DNA of 64,000 nucleotides from Corydoras sp. C115 (lineage: Eukaryota; Chordata; Actinopteri; Siluriformes; Callichthyidae). Below the pieces are notes generated by a model. The model was not told the origin of the DNA. It saw nothing but the letters and a program-made list of their open reading frames with translations, and searched no databases. The position numbers and the translations under genes were made by a program. This document shows, piece by piece, positions 33,523 through 44,199 of this stretch (positions within the stretch are counted from its first letter, which is position 1; each line of letters opens with the position of its first letter). The stretch spans positions 129,602-193,601 of the forward strand of contig JAFMOC010000501.1 of the NCBI GenBank assembly GCA_019802505.1, in the 5' to 3' direction.

Positions 33523-36500
33523 ATGGTAAAATTAAAGCGTTTAAGATGCGAGTTTGGGGGGAAACGACTCCGTGTTCGTTGCCAACACGCATTTTGTGCA
33601 CGTTTAGCAAATCGATTTCGGTAAAACCGACAAGCGGGCGCGATTTTTTGGGGTTGTTAGCATGGTGGCTAACTGTAGCTTCTAATGGTCACATGACTAG
33701 AGCTTTAAAACAAACAGAACGTATTTTACGAATTAAATTCTAACGTTAGTGTACATTTGATTTACATTTATTTTTTATTTACGCACGACGACTGACAAAT
33801 CAAACTTTAACGGTAATCCGTTACACCCAGCATCACTTTGAATGGTGTACGGATTACCGATATGGGTTCGGATCCGATTCGATCAGAATCGACTCCTCGG
33901 GGTTAAAAGTATGTGGACGACCATGTCACCTTAAATCCTCACGAAATGTCTCGCTGTGTTTGCATTACGTCACAGTGTACTTCGTTTGAATGTCAATCCA
34001 GTCACTGATCAGGGTGATGACAGGGGCTGGAGCCTATCCCGTCACTTATAACCCTATAACTTATAGAGTGGGGTTAATAGAATGCCCTTATAGTTCACTC
34101 AGACACCTGGTTTCAACCCTGCCTGACTTTTAATCAGCTCCTCTTAACATATAGATGGACTTTGTAGTTTTATAAATACAGATTGTAGTCCTTTGGTGAA
34201 GTGATGAACTACAAAGTAGTGCAGGAGGGGTAGAACCGAAGACGAATTGTAAAAGCAATTAAAGTATAGTGTACTAGCCGCTTGGCCCAGCCTTGTGATG
34301 GCGTTTCCTGCAAACGGCGTCAACTTGAATTGACGTTAATGTAATTGTTGAAATAGCGATCTGCCAAAGTCAGAGTGCACCAGACTCTTAATGGGAACGA
34401 CGAGTGACCCGCTGATTGGTTTATAACATCACTGAATCATGTCGTAACGACAGCGAAGACGCACGGACACACCCTAAATCAAGCTGCGTGGTCATTTTAG
34501 GGGTCACTAAAAAATATTACATCATTAAAGCCCCTTCAGGGCGCTTCTTGGTGGGTTTTAAAGGGTTTCCAAAACTTCGCAGGGTCCTAAAGAGTAAGTA
34601 TGTCACACGTCATGGTAATGGAATCAACTGTGTATATAAATACATTTAGAGATATGGGGTGTGGTATTTTATTGGTTCGGTTGTTGGGTTATCAGTCTGA
34701 AGGTTGGGGCTTCACCGGGGGCCGCTGAAGTTACCCCAGTCCTCTTTGCTCTAGGGGGCGTTGTATGATGGCTGACCCTGTTAATCTGATCCCAACTCTT
34801 GTCCTCATGTGAGATGCCCAGTTTGTTTTTGTTGGCATGCTTTCACCCCATTCCAAACCTCCCACGTGTCTCACTAACGACCACCGGATCGTTAATCAAA
34901 CCCACTAAACCCTTTCGACTAACCTTTTTGTTTGCGTTGGAATTGTTCACTTGATATTCATTTGTCTGCTTTCTTTTTAATTCCCTTTCTTTTATTGTTT
35001 GTTCTCCCTCATTCGTCATAACGCACCGTTTCCATCTCTTGATGTCCCTCACACCTTCACCTCCTCCTCCTCCTCCTCTTCCTCATGCACTGTCTCCCAT
35101 CCTGTCTCCAATCAACTGCGCGGGGCTCAGGCTGGTCACAGAGTAAGTGTCCCTCGGCGTAGACGGAGGTAGTGTGTGGGTCTGTCATATGAACATTAAA
35201 AAAAACAACACACAAAGCTCAAATAATTTATTCGTTTTCTAAACACGTTCACCAGGAATGCTAAAGCCTATCCCAGCAATTAAGATTGCAGAGTGGGACA
35301 GACAAGGATTCACCTACTAGTATGTTTTGTGGACTGAAATGGGGAGAACATGCAAACTTCACATAGGAAGGACTTGGTCTGGAAGCTGGGAGAGAGCATA
35401 CTGCACCGTCATGTCAGATTTAATATTATATTAAGAAAACAAAATATTAAACCATATAAATGTTTATAATACTGATCTCTGCCTTTTAGTCTGTAAGTGC
35501 TGGGATAGGTTCTAGCACCACCACCACTACCTGGATGACCCTAATAAGGATGATTGGGTTGGGGAATCATTTAATTATTATATAAAATGAGCTGGCGGCA
35601 CGGTGGCTTAGTGGATAGCACGTTCGCCTCTCAGCGCTAGGGATTCCCGGTTCGAATCCCCATCTGGGTGGAGTTTCCATGTTCTCCCCGTGTCTGCGTG
35701 GGTTTCCTCCAGCGTTCTCCGGTTTCCTCCCACAGTCCAAAAACATGGATCAAGTCAATTGAATTCTCAAAATTGCCCCATATAGAGTGTGTCTGTGTGA
35801 GTGAGTGTGCCCAGCGATGGATTGGCACCCTGTCCTGGGTGTATCTGCCCAGCGCCCGAGATGTTCTCCCCTGGATGGGCATGGGGAACCCCACCGCGAC
35901 CCTAATAGAGGATAAAGCGGGAGATAATGAATGAATTAAATGAGCTGGAGGTCAGCAGTAAGGATGTGGAGTGCTCCCTGGTGGACGAACTATGCAATGA
36001 CAGCTATAATATTAGTACTAATGGATGGCTCTATCATCTTCTCGCTGGTTCCCTTTTAATTCGATGTCTCTAGTTGGTCCTTGTGTTGGGCGACCTGCAC
36101 ATCCCTCACCGGTGCAACACTCTACCAGCCAAGTTCAAGAAGCTGCTGGTCCCCGGCAAGATCCAGCACATCCTCTGCACCGGCAACCTCTGCACCAAGG
36201 AGAGCTACGACTACCTGAAAACGCTGGCGGGAGACGTCCACATCGTGCGAGGAGACTTCGATGAGGTGGATGAGAGATTACGTTTGGTATATTTGTGTTT
36301 GGTATATTTAAAAAAAAAAAAACACCAACGAGAACTTGCTTTAACATTTCAGAACCTGAACTACCCCGAGCAGAAGGTGGTGACCGTGGGTCAGTTTAAG
36401 ATCGGCCTGATTCACGGGCACCAGGTGATCCCGTGGGGGGACATGGCCAGCCTTGCTCTTCTTCAGAGGCAGCTGGACGTGGATATCCTTATATCGGGCC

Positions 36501-36915
36501 ACACACAAAAGTTCGAAGCCTTCGAGAATGAAAACAAGTTCTACATCAACCCTGGCTCGGCCACGGGAGCCTACAATGCCCTGGAGAGGTACGGCACCGC
36601 CGTTTACAACCTAATTCATGTGCATTCGGGAGAATTTGACTACCCCAATGGTTAAAACAACAATTATTGCGAAAGTTCCTGAGTTTTAGCTGATGAGTAC
36701 CTCAAGTGTCAGAACTAGGACCGTTGAAAACTGTCAAAAATGTATCAGTTTTCGAAATGCTTTGAAGTCAGCTTCTTTTTTCCATCTTCCTTCGCAGCAA
36801 CATCATCCCCTCCTTCGTTCTGATGGACATCCAAGCCTCCACGGTCGTCACGTACGTTTACCAGCTGATCGGCGACGACGTTAAAGTCGAGAGGATCGAA
36901 TATAAGAAGTCGTGA
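33523..36915 (+). CDS. vps29: Vacuolar protein sorting 29, retromer subunit
   Basis: Metallophosphoesterase-fold scaffold subunit of retromer, which binds VPS35 and recycles cargo from endosomes to Golgi and plasma membrane. Secure exons: 36074-36265 (LVLVLGDLHIPHRCN...), 36353-36588 (NLNYPEQKVV... SGHTQKFEAF) and 36798-36915 (NIIPSFVLMDIQAS... ERIEYKKS). The conserved protein starts with a lone Met before LVLVLG, so exon 1 must end in ATG at a donor. The candidate is ATG 33523-33525 followed by GTAAAA, assigned with low confidence. With it the product is 182 aa, the human length. Including the 12-nt exon at 35131-35142 gives 186 aa. The fold's GDLHIP and GHTQKF motifs are present. In GHTQKF the human protein has His (GHTHKF) where this one has Gln. 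Confidence 0.94.
35131..35142 (+). CDS. vps29: vps29 12-nt microexon (AGHR)
   Basis: The sequence CTCAG / GCTGGTCACAGA / GTAAGT has an acceptor, four in-frame codons Ala-Gly-His-Arg and a consensus donor. Inserted between Met1 and Leu2 it gives MAGHRLVLVLG, the N-terminus of the known longer vertebrate isoform. A long CT-rich tract (about 35050-35110) and a TGC-containing stretch precede it, as is usual for regulated microexons. Confidence 0.85.
35594..35938 (+). mobile_element. Full-length plus SINE in vps29 intron
   Basis: Begins GGCGGCACGGTGGCTTAGTG and ends GATAATGAATGAAT. One of the best-preserved copies, in the intron between the microexon and the first long coding exon. Confidence 0.9.
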
Positions 36916-37215
36916 AGACCCTCCGGACTTTCGGTTGCCTCCCTTTAACACGCGTTCGGTTTCATTCCTAATCAACCGCAGCCCGTAACCCCGGCTCATC
37001 GCGGCCACTGTATCATAAAAGCTCCCCCGTTTATACGTCATCGCCATTCTCTCATCGCCGTTAGCGCGATCAAGGATGCAGCCATGCCGTATTGTCCGTC
37101 TACCTGACTCATCGTACCACTTGTGTTTAATTTGACGTTATCATAACATATGACCTTTTCAAGACATGTGCTGTAGATCTCATGGCTGGAATGCAATGGA
37201 AAATGTTGAATACTA

Positions 37216-37221
37216 AATAAA
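37216..37221 (+). promoter_or_regulatory. Poly(A) signal of vps29
   Basis: AATAAA 301 bases after the stop codon. A second candidate AATAAA lies near 37286. The interval to gpn3 (37874) holds nothing recognisable and is AT-rich. Confidence 0.7.
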
Positions 37222-37873
37222 ACCCCACCACCACCAGGTAGCAACCGCTATGCTAAAGAATTTATATATGAAATCTGATTATCTAATAAACTGTACATGT
37301 TAGCTTGGGTTTGTTTTCGTGCCATTGCTCTGATTATACACTGCTTTCAAACAGGTCCGTGTCCTAAAAATGATGGATAGGACATCAACAGCCACACCCT
37401 GCCATCCCAACATCAGTACCCGACCCCCTGAGAGCTCATATAATGAACACATAATAGTACAATAGCCTTTATTATTCGTTTTAAAGTAGTTTTATTATTT
37501 TTATCATCTATCTGTATCTTTCATTTTATTTTTTATTAATTTCTTGTGACATTTAACAATAAAATATTAAAATCTCACACACGCTAAGCGCTAGGCGAAA
37601 TAACTGGCCGAACCCCAAATTACGGGCTGTTTTATGTGCAAGTGCACTAGCTAAAGGGTACTATCCTAGCCGTTGTTGCCTAAATAGTGTGCTACTCGTA
37701 GTGTGATACGTTCTCGTAGCAATGCGTTTGAGATACGGCCCATGAGACGTCGAAAAACAGCATGGAGATGGCGTCGCGTTTATTACTAAATTACTAAACA
37801 TTACGGCTTTTCTTTATGATTCAACAATAAAATATAAGAAAACAACAATTAAAACATTCATTATAAAGCCGAA

Positions 37874-40800
37874 ATGCCTCGCTACGCACAACTCGTTATG
37901 GGTCCGGCTGGAAGTGGGAAGGTAAGGGATAGCCAATTATGCTAATACTTCATTAAACTTTATTAAAATACGTAATTAAAGTACAGAAATGCCAAATGTA
38001 GTTTTATACTATTTCAATTTTTTTTTTTAATATTTAAAAATGTGTAGTACAGTTTTTAGCGCGAGTTAAGGGAGCTAGGGTAGTGTACGGTTTGCCGTTT
38101 TGAAATGACTAGCTGTTTTACGTATTAAAATTGTTGAATAAAGTCTGAATTGCACAAAGGGAAGCATGACGTAACGATGGTTCCGAGTCCCAGTTCTCCA
38201 TGTTCTGTATGATGTAATGACGTGTAGTTACACCAAGAGCACGGAACACCATTACAACGGTATTTATTCCCCACCATACTTTGCTGTTGACTTCCAAGGT
38301 GAGCAGAGGGTTAAAGACCTTGCTCAAGGACCCACATTGGTAACTTCAGTCGACCTGGGACCTTCAGATTGATAGCCCAACCACTAACCACTGAGCTACC
38401 ACACCCTGGAACACTATGGGCTAAGGTGGCTGTATGTACCCCAGGGGTTAGAACTAGGACCGCTTCAAAGCTGTGCAGCATCGCTCACGTTCTCACACTG
38501 TGGCCACCTCTCGTGCATTTCAGAGCACATACTGCACCACCATGATCCAACACGCCGAGGCCATCAACCGCTCCATTCAGGTGGTGAATCTCGACCCGGC
38601 TGCGGAGCACTTCAATTACCCCGTCATGGCAGGTATGCCGAGCATAGGACATCGAGGCCGGAATCCTTAACGGCTGAGATTCTATGACGTTCCCCTGTGG
38701 CAGATATCCGGGAGCTGATCCAGGTGGACGACGTGATGGAGGACGACTCGCTGAGGTTCGGGCCGAACGGAGGGCTGGTGTTCTGCATGGAGTACTTTGC
38801 CAATAACTTCGACTGGCTGGAGGAAAATCTCGGACACGTGGAGGACGACTACATCCTTTTCGACTGCCCAGGTTCGGATCTGTGGGTGGTAGCTCCAGCA
38901 CCTTGTGTCAATCACGTAGAGTTTGTAGTTCTACAATTAGAGACTGTAGTCCATCTGTTTGCTACATAATTTGTTAGGTCTTTAAAGTCAAGATAACACC
39001 AGTGTGCAGGTGGGGCAACAGTATTAACACTGTGGTTACATGACAGAATAACACCACCACCACAATGTCATTCCCTGGATATTCACCCCCGTCTTTTCCC
39101 TCTGCAGGTCAGATCGAGCTCTACACTCACCTCCCGGTCATGAAGCAGCTGGTGGAACAGCTTCAGCAGTGGGAGTTCCGCGTGTGTGGAGTCTTTCTGG
39201 TGGATTCTCAGTTCATGGTGGAGAGTTTTAAGGTGATGGTGACGATGATTTTGTCGCTTTTCCTCCTACTGCGTGTATAGTCTATAATGAAATGCTGTTG
39301 GTTTGCAGTTCATATCCGGTGTAATGGCGGCTCTGAGCGCCATGGTGGCGCTGGAGATCCCGCAGGTCAACATCATGACCAAGATGGATCTGCTGAGTCC
39401 GAAAGCTAAGAAGGAACTAGAGAAGTAAGCGTCAAACCGTGGTTGTGTATATATATATATTCATCATTATCCTCCGCTTTATCCTCTATTAGGGTCGGGG
39501 GGGGGGGGGGGGAGAACATTTCCAGGGGAGAACATTTCGGGCGCTGGGCAGATACACCCAGGACAGGACGCCAACCTATCACTGGGCACACACTCACTCA
39601 CACAGACACACTCTATATGGGGCAATTTGGAGACCTCAATTGACTTGATCCATGTTTTTGGACTGTGGGAGAAAACCGGAGAACCCGGCGGAAACCCACA
39701 CGGACACGGGGAGAACGTGGAAACTCCACCCAGATGGGCATTCGAACCGGGAATCCCTAGCGCTGAGAGGAGAACATGCCACCCTCACACACACACACAC
39801 TATATGGGGCAATCTAAGAGCATCCGATTTACCTTGAATCCATGTTTTTGGACTGTGGGAGGAAACCGGAGAACCCGGAGGACACCCTGAGAGGAGAACA
39901 TGATAAACCACTAAGCCACCGTGCCGCATATATATATATATATATATGGGGACCCCCCCCCCCCCCCCCGCGACCCTATTATAGGATTAATTCATTCATT
40001 CATTATCTTCCGCTTTATCCTCTATTAGGGTTGGGGGGGGGGTTCCCCATGCCCATCCAGGGGAGAACGTTTCGGGCACTGGGCAGATACACCCAGGACA
40101 GGGGGGCAATCTATCACTGGGCACACACTCACTCACTCACACACACACACTCTATATGGGGCAATTTGGAGAACTCGATTGACTTGATCCATGTTTTTGG
40201 ACTGTGGGAGGAAACCGGAGAACCCGGCGGAAACCCACACGGACACGGGGAGAACGTGGAAACTCCACCCAGATGGGGATTCGAACCGGGAATCCCTAGC
40301 GCTGAGAGGAGAACATGCCAAAGCACTAAGCCACCTTAATATAGGATTAATCGGAAGATAATGGATGGATGGAACTGAGAACGTAGACGATAAGCGGAGC
40401 AAAAACGGTGTGTTCTAACGTTTGACTGACCCCGGATGGATGTGTGATGTGCTGCAGGTATCTGGACCCGGACATGTACTCGATGATGGAGGACAACTCT
40501 GGAACGCTGAGAAGCGAGAAGTTCAAAAAGCTCACCAAAGCCATTTGCGATTTGGTAGGTTGGTTTTGAGCGCCGTCAGTGGATTCAGCTCCACCCACCA
40601 CGTAGATAAACTCCACCCACCACGTAGATGAACTCCACCCACCACGTAGATGAACTCCACCCACCACGTAGATGAACTCCACCCACCACGTAGATGAACT
40701 CCACCCCACCACGTAGATGAACTCCACCCACCACGTAGATGAAACCCCCCCCCCCATTTCTCTCGCTGTTCCAAAACGGCAATTTGGAGAACTCATTCGA

Positions 40801-43800
40801 CTTGATCCATGTTTTTGGACTGTGGGAGGAAACCGGAGAACCCGGAGGGAACCCACGCGGACATGGGGAGAACATGGAAACTCCACCCAGATCGGGATCC
40901 GAACCGGGAATCCCTAGCGCTGAGAGGAGAACATGCCAAACCACTAAGCCCCCCCAATATTAACATGATGTGTGTAAACAGGTTTCAATATCCATTCATC
41001 CATTCATTATCTCCCACTTTATCCTCTATTAGGGTCGTGGGGCGGGGGGGGGTTCCCCATGCCCATCCAGGGGAGAACGTTTCAGGCGCTGGGCAGATAC
41101 ACCCAGGACTGGGGGCAATCTATCACTGTGCACACACACTCTCTCACACACACATTCTATATGGGGCAATTTGGAGAACTCATTCGACTTGATCCATGTT
41201 TTTGGACTGTGGGAGGAAACCGGAGAACCCGGAGGAAACCCACGCTGACACATGGAGAACATGAAAGCTCCACCCAGATTGGGATTCGAACGGGGAATCC
41301 CTAGCGCTGAGAGGAGAACATGCCAACCACTAAGCCAACGTGCCCCCCCCCCCGCCCCCGCAATATTAACATGATGTGTGTAAACAGGTTTCAATATCCA
41401 TCCATTATCTCCCGCTTTATCCTCTATTAGGGTCGTGGGGGGGGGGGTTCCCCATGTCTCGGGCGCTGGGCAGATACACCCAGGACAGGGGGGCAATCTA
41501 TCGCTGGACACACACTCACTCACACAGACACACTCTATATGGGGCAATTTGGAGAATTCAGTCGACTTGATCCATGTTTTTGGACTGCGGGAGGAAACCG
41601 GAGAACCCGGAGGAAACCCACGCTGACACATGGAGAACATGAAAGCTCCACCCAGATTGGGATTCGAACGGGGAATCCCTAGCGCTGAGAGGTGAACGTG
41701 TTAAACCACTAAGCCGCCGTGCCACCCCTATTAGGGTCGCGGGGGGGTTTCCCATGTCCATCCAGGGGAGAACGTTTCAGGCGCTGGGCAGATACACCCA
41801 GGACAGGGGGGCAATCCATCGCTGGGCACACACTCACTCACACAGACACACTCTATATGGGGCAATTTGGAGAACTCAATCGACTTGATCCATGTTTTTG
41901 GACTGTGGGAGGAAACCGGAGAACCCGGAGGAAACCCACGCGGACACGGGGAGGACATGGAAACTCCACCCAGATTGGGATTCGAACCGGGAATCCGCAG
42001 CGCTGAGAGGAGAACATGCCAACCGCCAAGCCACCGTGCCGCCAGGTTTCAATATAAAACCCCGAAAAGTGTGTAGAACCATGTGCTCTACAGTTACAGC
42101 CTGTAGTAACCCCCCACAGAGCAGGTTATATTGACATGATGTCGGGCGTGAACCTCCCGACACCCTCTGACGTTCCAGATCGACGACTACAGCATGGTGC
42201 GCTTCCTGCCCTTCGACCGCACCGACGACGAGGGCATCAACGTGGTCCTGCAGAACATCGACTTCTCCATCCAGTACGGCGAGGACCTGGAGTTCAAGGA
42301 GCCGAAGGTAGCGACGGCGACTCTTTTTAATGAGTCCTCTTCATGAGGAGTCGTGTATTAAAAGGAATCGCATGGGGGGGGGGGGGTGTTAAAGGTACAG
42401 TGGTGTAAAAAAGTGTGAAATGTCTTTGTTTTCGTTCTATATATAGCCTTTTGTCAAATAAAATCATCCTAGTTTTTAGGTTTTTCCTTTGAAGTGGAAA
42501 AAAGTCCAGATCCCATTTACGGTGCTCTAGAAAAACAAGTTAAATATTTAAAAGAATCTTTAAAAAAAAAAAAAAAAAATCACGCTTATAGTGCCATCTT
42601 GTGGTGTAATTTTAACTGATTCGACTATCAGTCAACTAACTATAGGGAAAATCTGACGAATCAGATTCGACTATGAAAATCCTTAGTTGAATACACCCCT
42701 ACAGTAAAGTATGGTGGTGGTAGTGTGATGGTCTGGGGCTGTTTTGCTGCGGCAGGACCTGGAAGACTTGCTGTGATAAATGGAACTCTGAATTCGGCTG
42801 TCTACCAAAAGATCCTGAAGGAGAACGTCCGACCATCTGTTCGCGAACTCGAGCTGAGACGAACTCGGGTTCCGCAGCAGGACAATGATCCGAAACACAC
42901 CAGCAAGTCCACCTCTGAATGGCTGAAGAAAAACAAAATGAAGACTTTGGAGTGGCCTTGCCAAAGTCCTGACCTGAATCCTATTGAGATGTTGGGGTAT
43001 GACCTTCAAAAGGCCGTTCATGCTCGAAAACCCTCTAGAACGATTCTGCAAAGATGAGTGGGCCAAAATTCCTCCAGAACGCTGTAAAAGATTGCAAGTT
43101 ATCATTGCAAGTTATCGCAAACGCTTGGTTGCAGTTGTTGCTGCTAAGGGTGGCCCAACCAGTTATTGGGTTTAGGGGGGCAATCAGTTTTTCACACAGG
43201 GCCATGATGGTTTGGATTTTTTTTTCTCCTTTAATAATAAACACCGCGGCACGGTGGCTTAGTGGTTTAGCACGTTCGCCTCTCAGCGCTAGGGATTCCC
43301 GGTTCGAATCCCCATCTGGGTGGAGTTTCCATGTTCTCCCCGTGTCTGCGTGGGTTTCCTCCGGGTTCTCCGGTTTCCTCCCACAGTCCAAAAACATGGA
43401 TCAAGTTATTTGAGTTCTCCAAATTGCCCCATGTATAGTGTGTGCCCAGCGATGGATTGGCGCCCTGTCCTGGGTGTATCCGCCCAGCGCCCGAGATGTT
43501 CTCCCCTGGATGGGCATGGGGAACCCCACCGCGACCCTAATAGTGGATGAAGCGGGAGATAATGAATGAATGAATGAATAATAAACACCGCGGCACGGTG
43601 GCTTAGTGGTTAGCACGTTCGCCTCTCAGCGCTAGGGATTCCCGGTTCGAATCCCCATCTGGGTGGAGTTTCCATGTTCTCCCCGTGTCTGCGTGGGTTT
43701 CCTCCGGGTTCTCCGGTTTCCTCCCACAGTCCAAAAACATGGATCAAGTCAATTGAATTCTCCAAATTGCCCCATATAGAGTGTGTTTGTGTGAGTGAGT

Positions 43801-44199
43801 GTGTGCCCAGCGATGGATTGGCGCCCTGTCCTGGGTGTATCTGCCCAGTGCCCGAGACGTTCTCCCCTGGATGGGCATGGGGAACCCCACCGCGACCCTA
43901 ATAGAGGATAAAGCGGGAGATAATGAATGAATGAATGAATAATAAACACCTTCATTTACAAATTGCATTTGGTGTTGACTTGTGTTGTCCTTGACTATTG
44001 TTTAAATTGGTTTGATGTTCCGAAACACTTAAGTGTGACAAACATGCAAAAAAAACAGGGAATGAGGAAGGGGGCAAACACTTTTTCACACCACTGTGAT
44101 GTCATCGAGGACTGTCCTTTGTTTTGGTTCCAGGAGGAGGACGAGGAACCGGGCAATTCAAACTACGACGAGTTTTTTCAGGACGGAGTGGCTTCTTAG
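37874..44199 (+). CDS. gpn3: GPN-loop GTPase 3
   Basis: Small GTPase that works with GPN1 in assembly and nuclear import of RNA polymerase II. Exons: 37874-37921, 38524-38632, 38704-38871, 39108-39232, 39309-39424, 40458-40554, 42179-42307, 44134-44199. Total 858 nt, 285 aa (human 284). The P-loop GPAGSGKST spans the exon 1/2 junction. The family-defining Gly-Pro-Asn is at residues 72-74 (FGPNGG). ILFDCPGQIELYTH is the G3 region and NIMTKMDLLS the TKxD-type base-specificity motif. The exon 3 donor (G/GTTCGG) is weak. Exon 8 exists again at 45309-45374 within a 1175-bp duplication. Intron 7 holds a Tc1 remnant. gpn3 is next to vps29 and arpc3 in mammals as well. Confidence 0.96.
38318..38407 (-). 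mobile_element. Second tRNA-derived SINE family, head fragment
   Basis: The minus strand reads GGTAGCTCAGTGGTTAGTGG (A box region). Further on, the B box region is shortened to GGTCCCAGGTCGACT compared with the copy at 26030-26135. Lies in gpn3 intron 1. Confidence 0.7.
39461..40335 (-). mobile_element. Minus SINE cluster in gpn3 intron 5
   Basis: Copies at about 39461-39775 and 39988-40335, with a second partial head between them (about 39800-39927). The first starts 36 bases after the exon 5 donor. Confidence 0.88.
40583..40745. repeat. 22-bp minisatellite in gpn3 intron 6
   Basis: Seven copies of CTCCACCCACCACGTAGATG plus AA. It starts about 30 bases after the exon 6 donor. Confidence 0.95.
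40783..42050 (-). mobile_element. Four minus SINEs joined by a repeated linker
   Basis: Copies at about 40783-40950 (head half), 40993-41343, 41397-41724 and 41728-42043. The linkers at 40956-40992 and 41362-41396 are the same AATATTAACATGATGTGTGT / AACAGGTTTCAATATCC sequence, so part of the cluster arose by duplication of a SINE plus linker. Confidence 0.88.
42417..42702. mobile_element. hAT MITE fragment inside the Tc1 remnant
   Basis: Matches the MITE at 28394-28845 from GAAATGTCTTTGTTTTCGTT to GTTGAATACACCCCTA. One terminus is missing. Confidence 0.82.
43244..43941 (+). mobile_element. Two plus SINEs near the Tc1 right end
   Basis: Copies at about 43244-43578 and 43589-43941. Both are preceded by AATAATAAACACC(G/T), and a third AATAATAAACACCT follows, suggesting target duplication or tandem duplication of SINE plus flank. 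Confidence 0.88.

Larger units (their letters stand above)
42395..44097 (+). pseudogene. Degenerate Tc1-like transposon in gpn3 intron 7
   Basis: Left end TACAGTGGTGTAAAAAAGTG near 42397. The right end at about 43950-44097 is the inverse complement (CACTTTTTCACACCACTG). The plus strand 42725-43160 encodes the transposase C-terminal half: VWGCFAAAGPGRL, QQDNDPKHTSKSTSEW (second catalytic Asp) and WPCQSPDLNPIEM (third acidic residue, Glu). The N-terminal half and first Asp are missing, replaced by an hAT fragment (42417-42702). Two SINEs sit near the right end. A dead element. Confidence 0.87.

Noticed and set aside
33523..33525. Other ATG-GT candidates for vps29 exon 1 (for example near 33660, 33840 and 34612)
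   Set aside because: Their donor contexts were no better, and 33523 lies closest to a promoter-like, less AT-rich segment. The choice remains uncertain rather than settled.
33393..33743. 116-codon open frame between gtf3c5 and vps29
   Set aside because: No recognisable domain, and it spans the likely vps29 first exon and donor. Treated as chance.
43244..43320. tRNA-Val gene at SINE heads
   Set aside because: A and B boxes are present, but the acceptor and anticodon stems do not pair and the sequence continues into the SINE body; dozens of copies exist.
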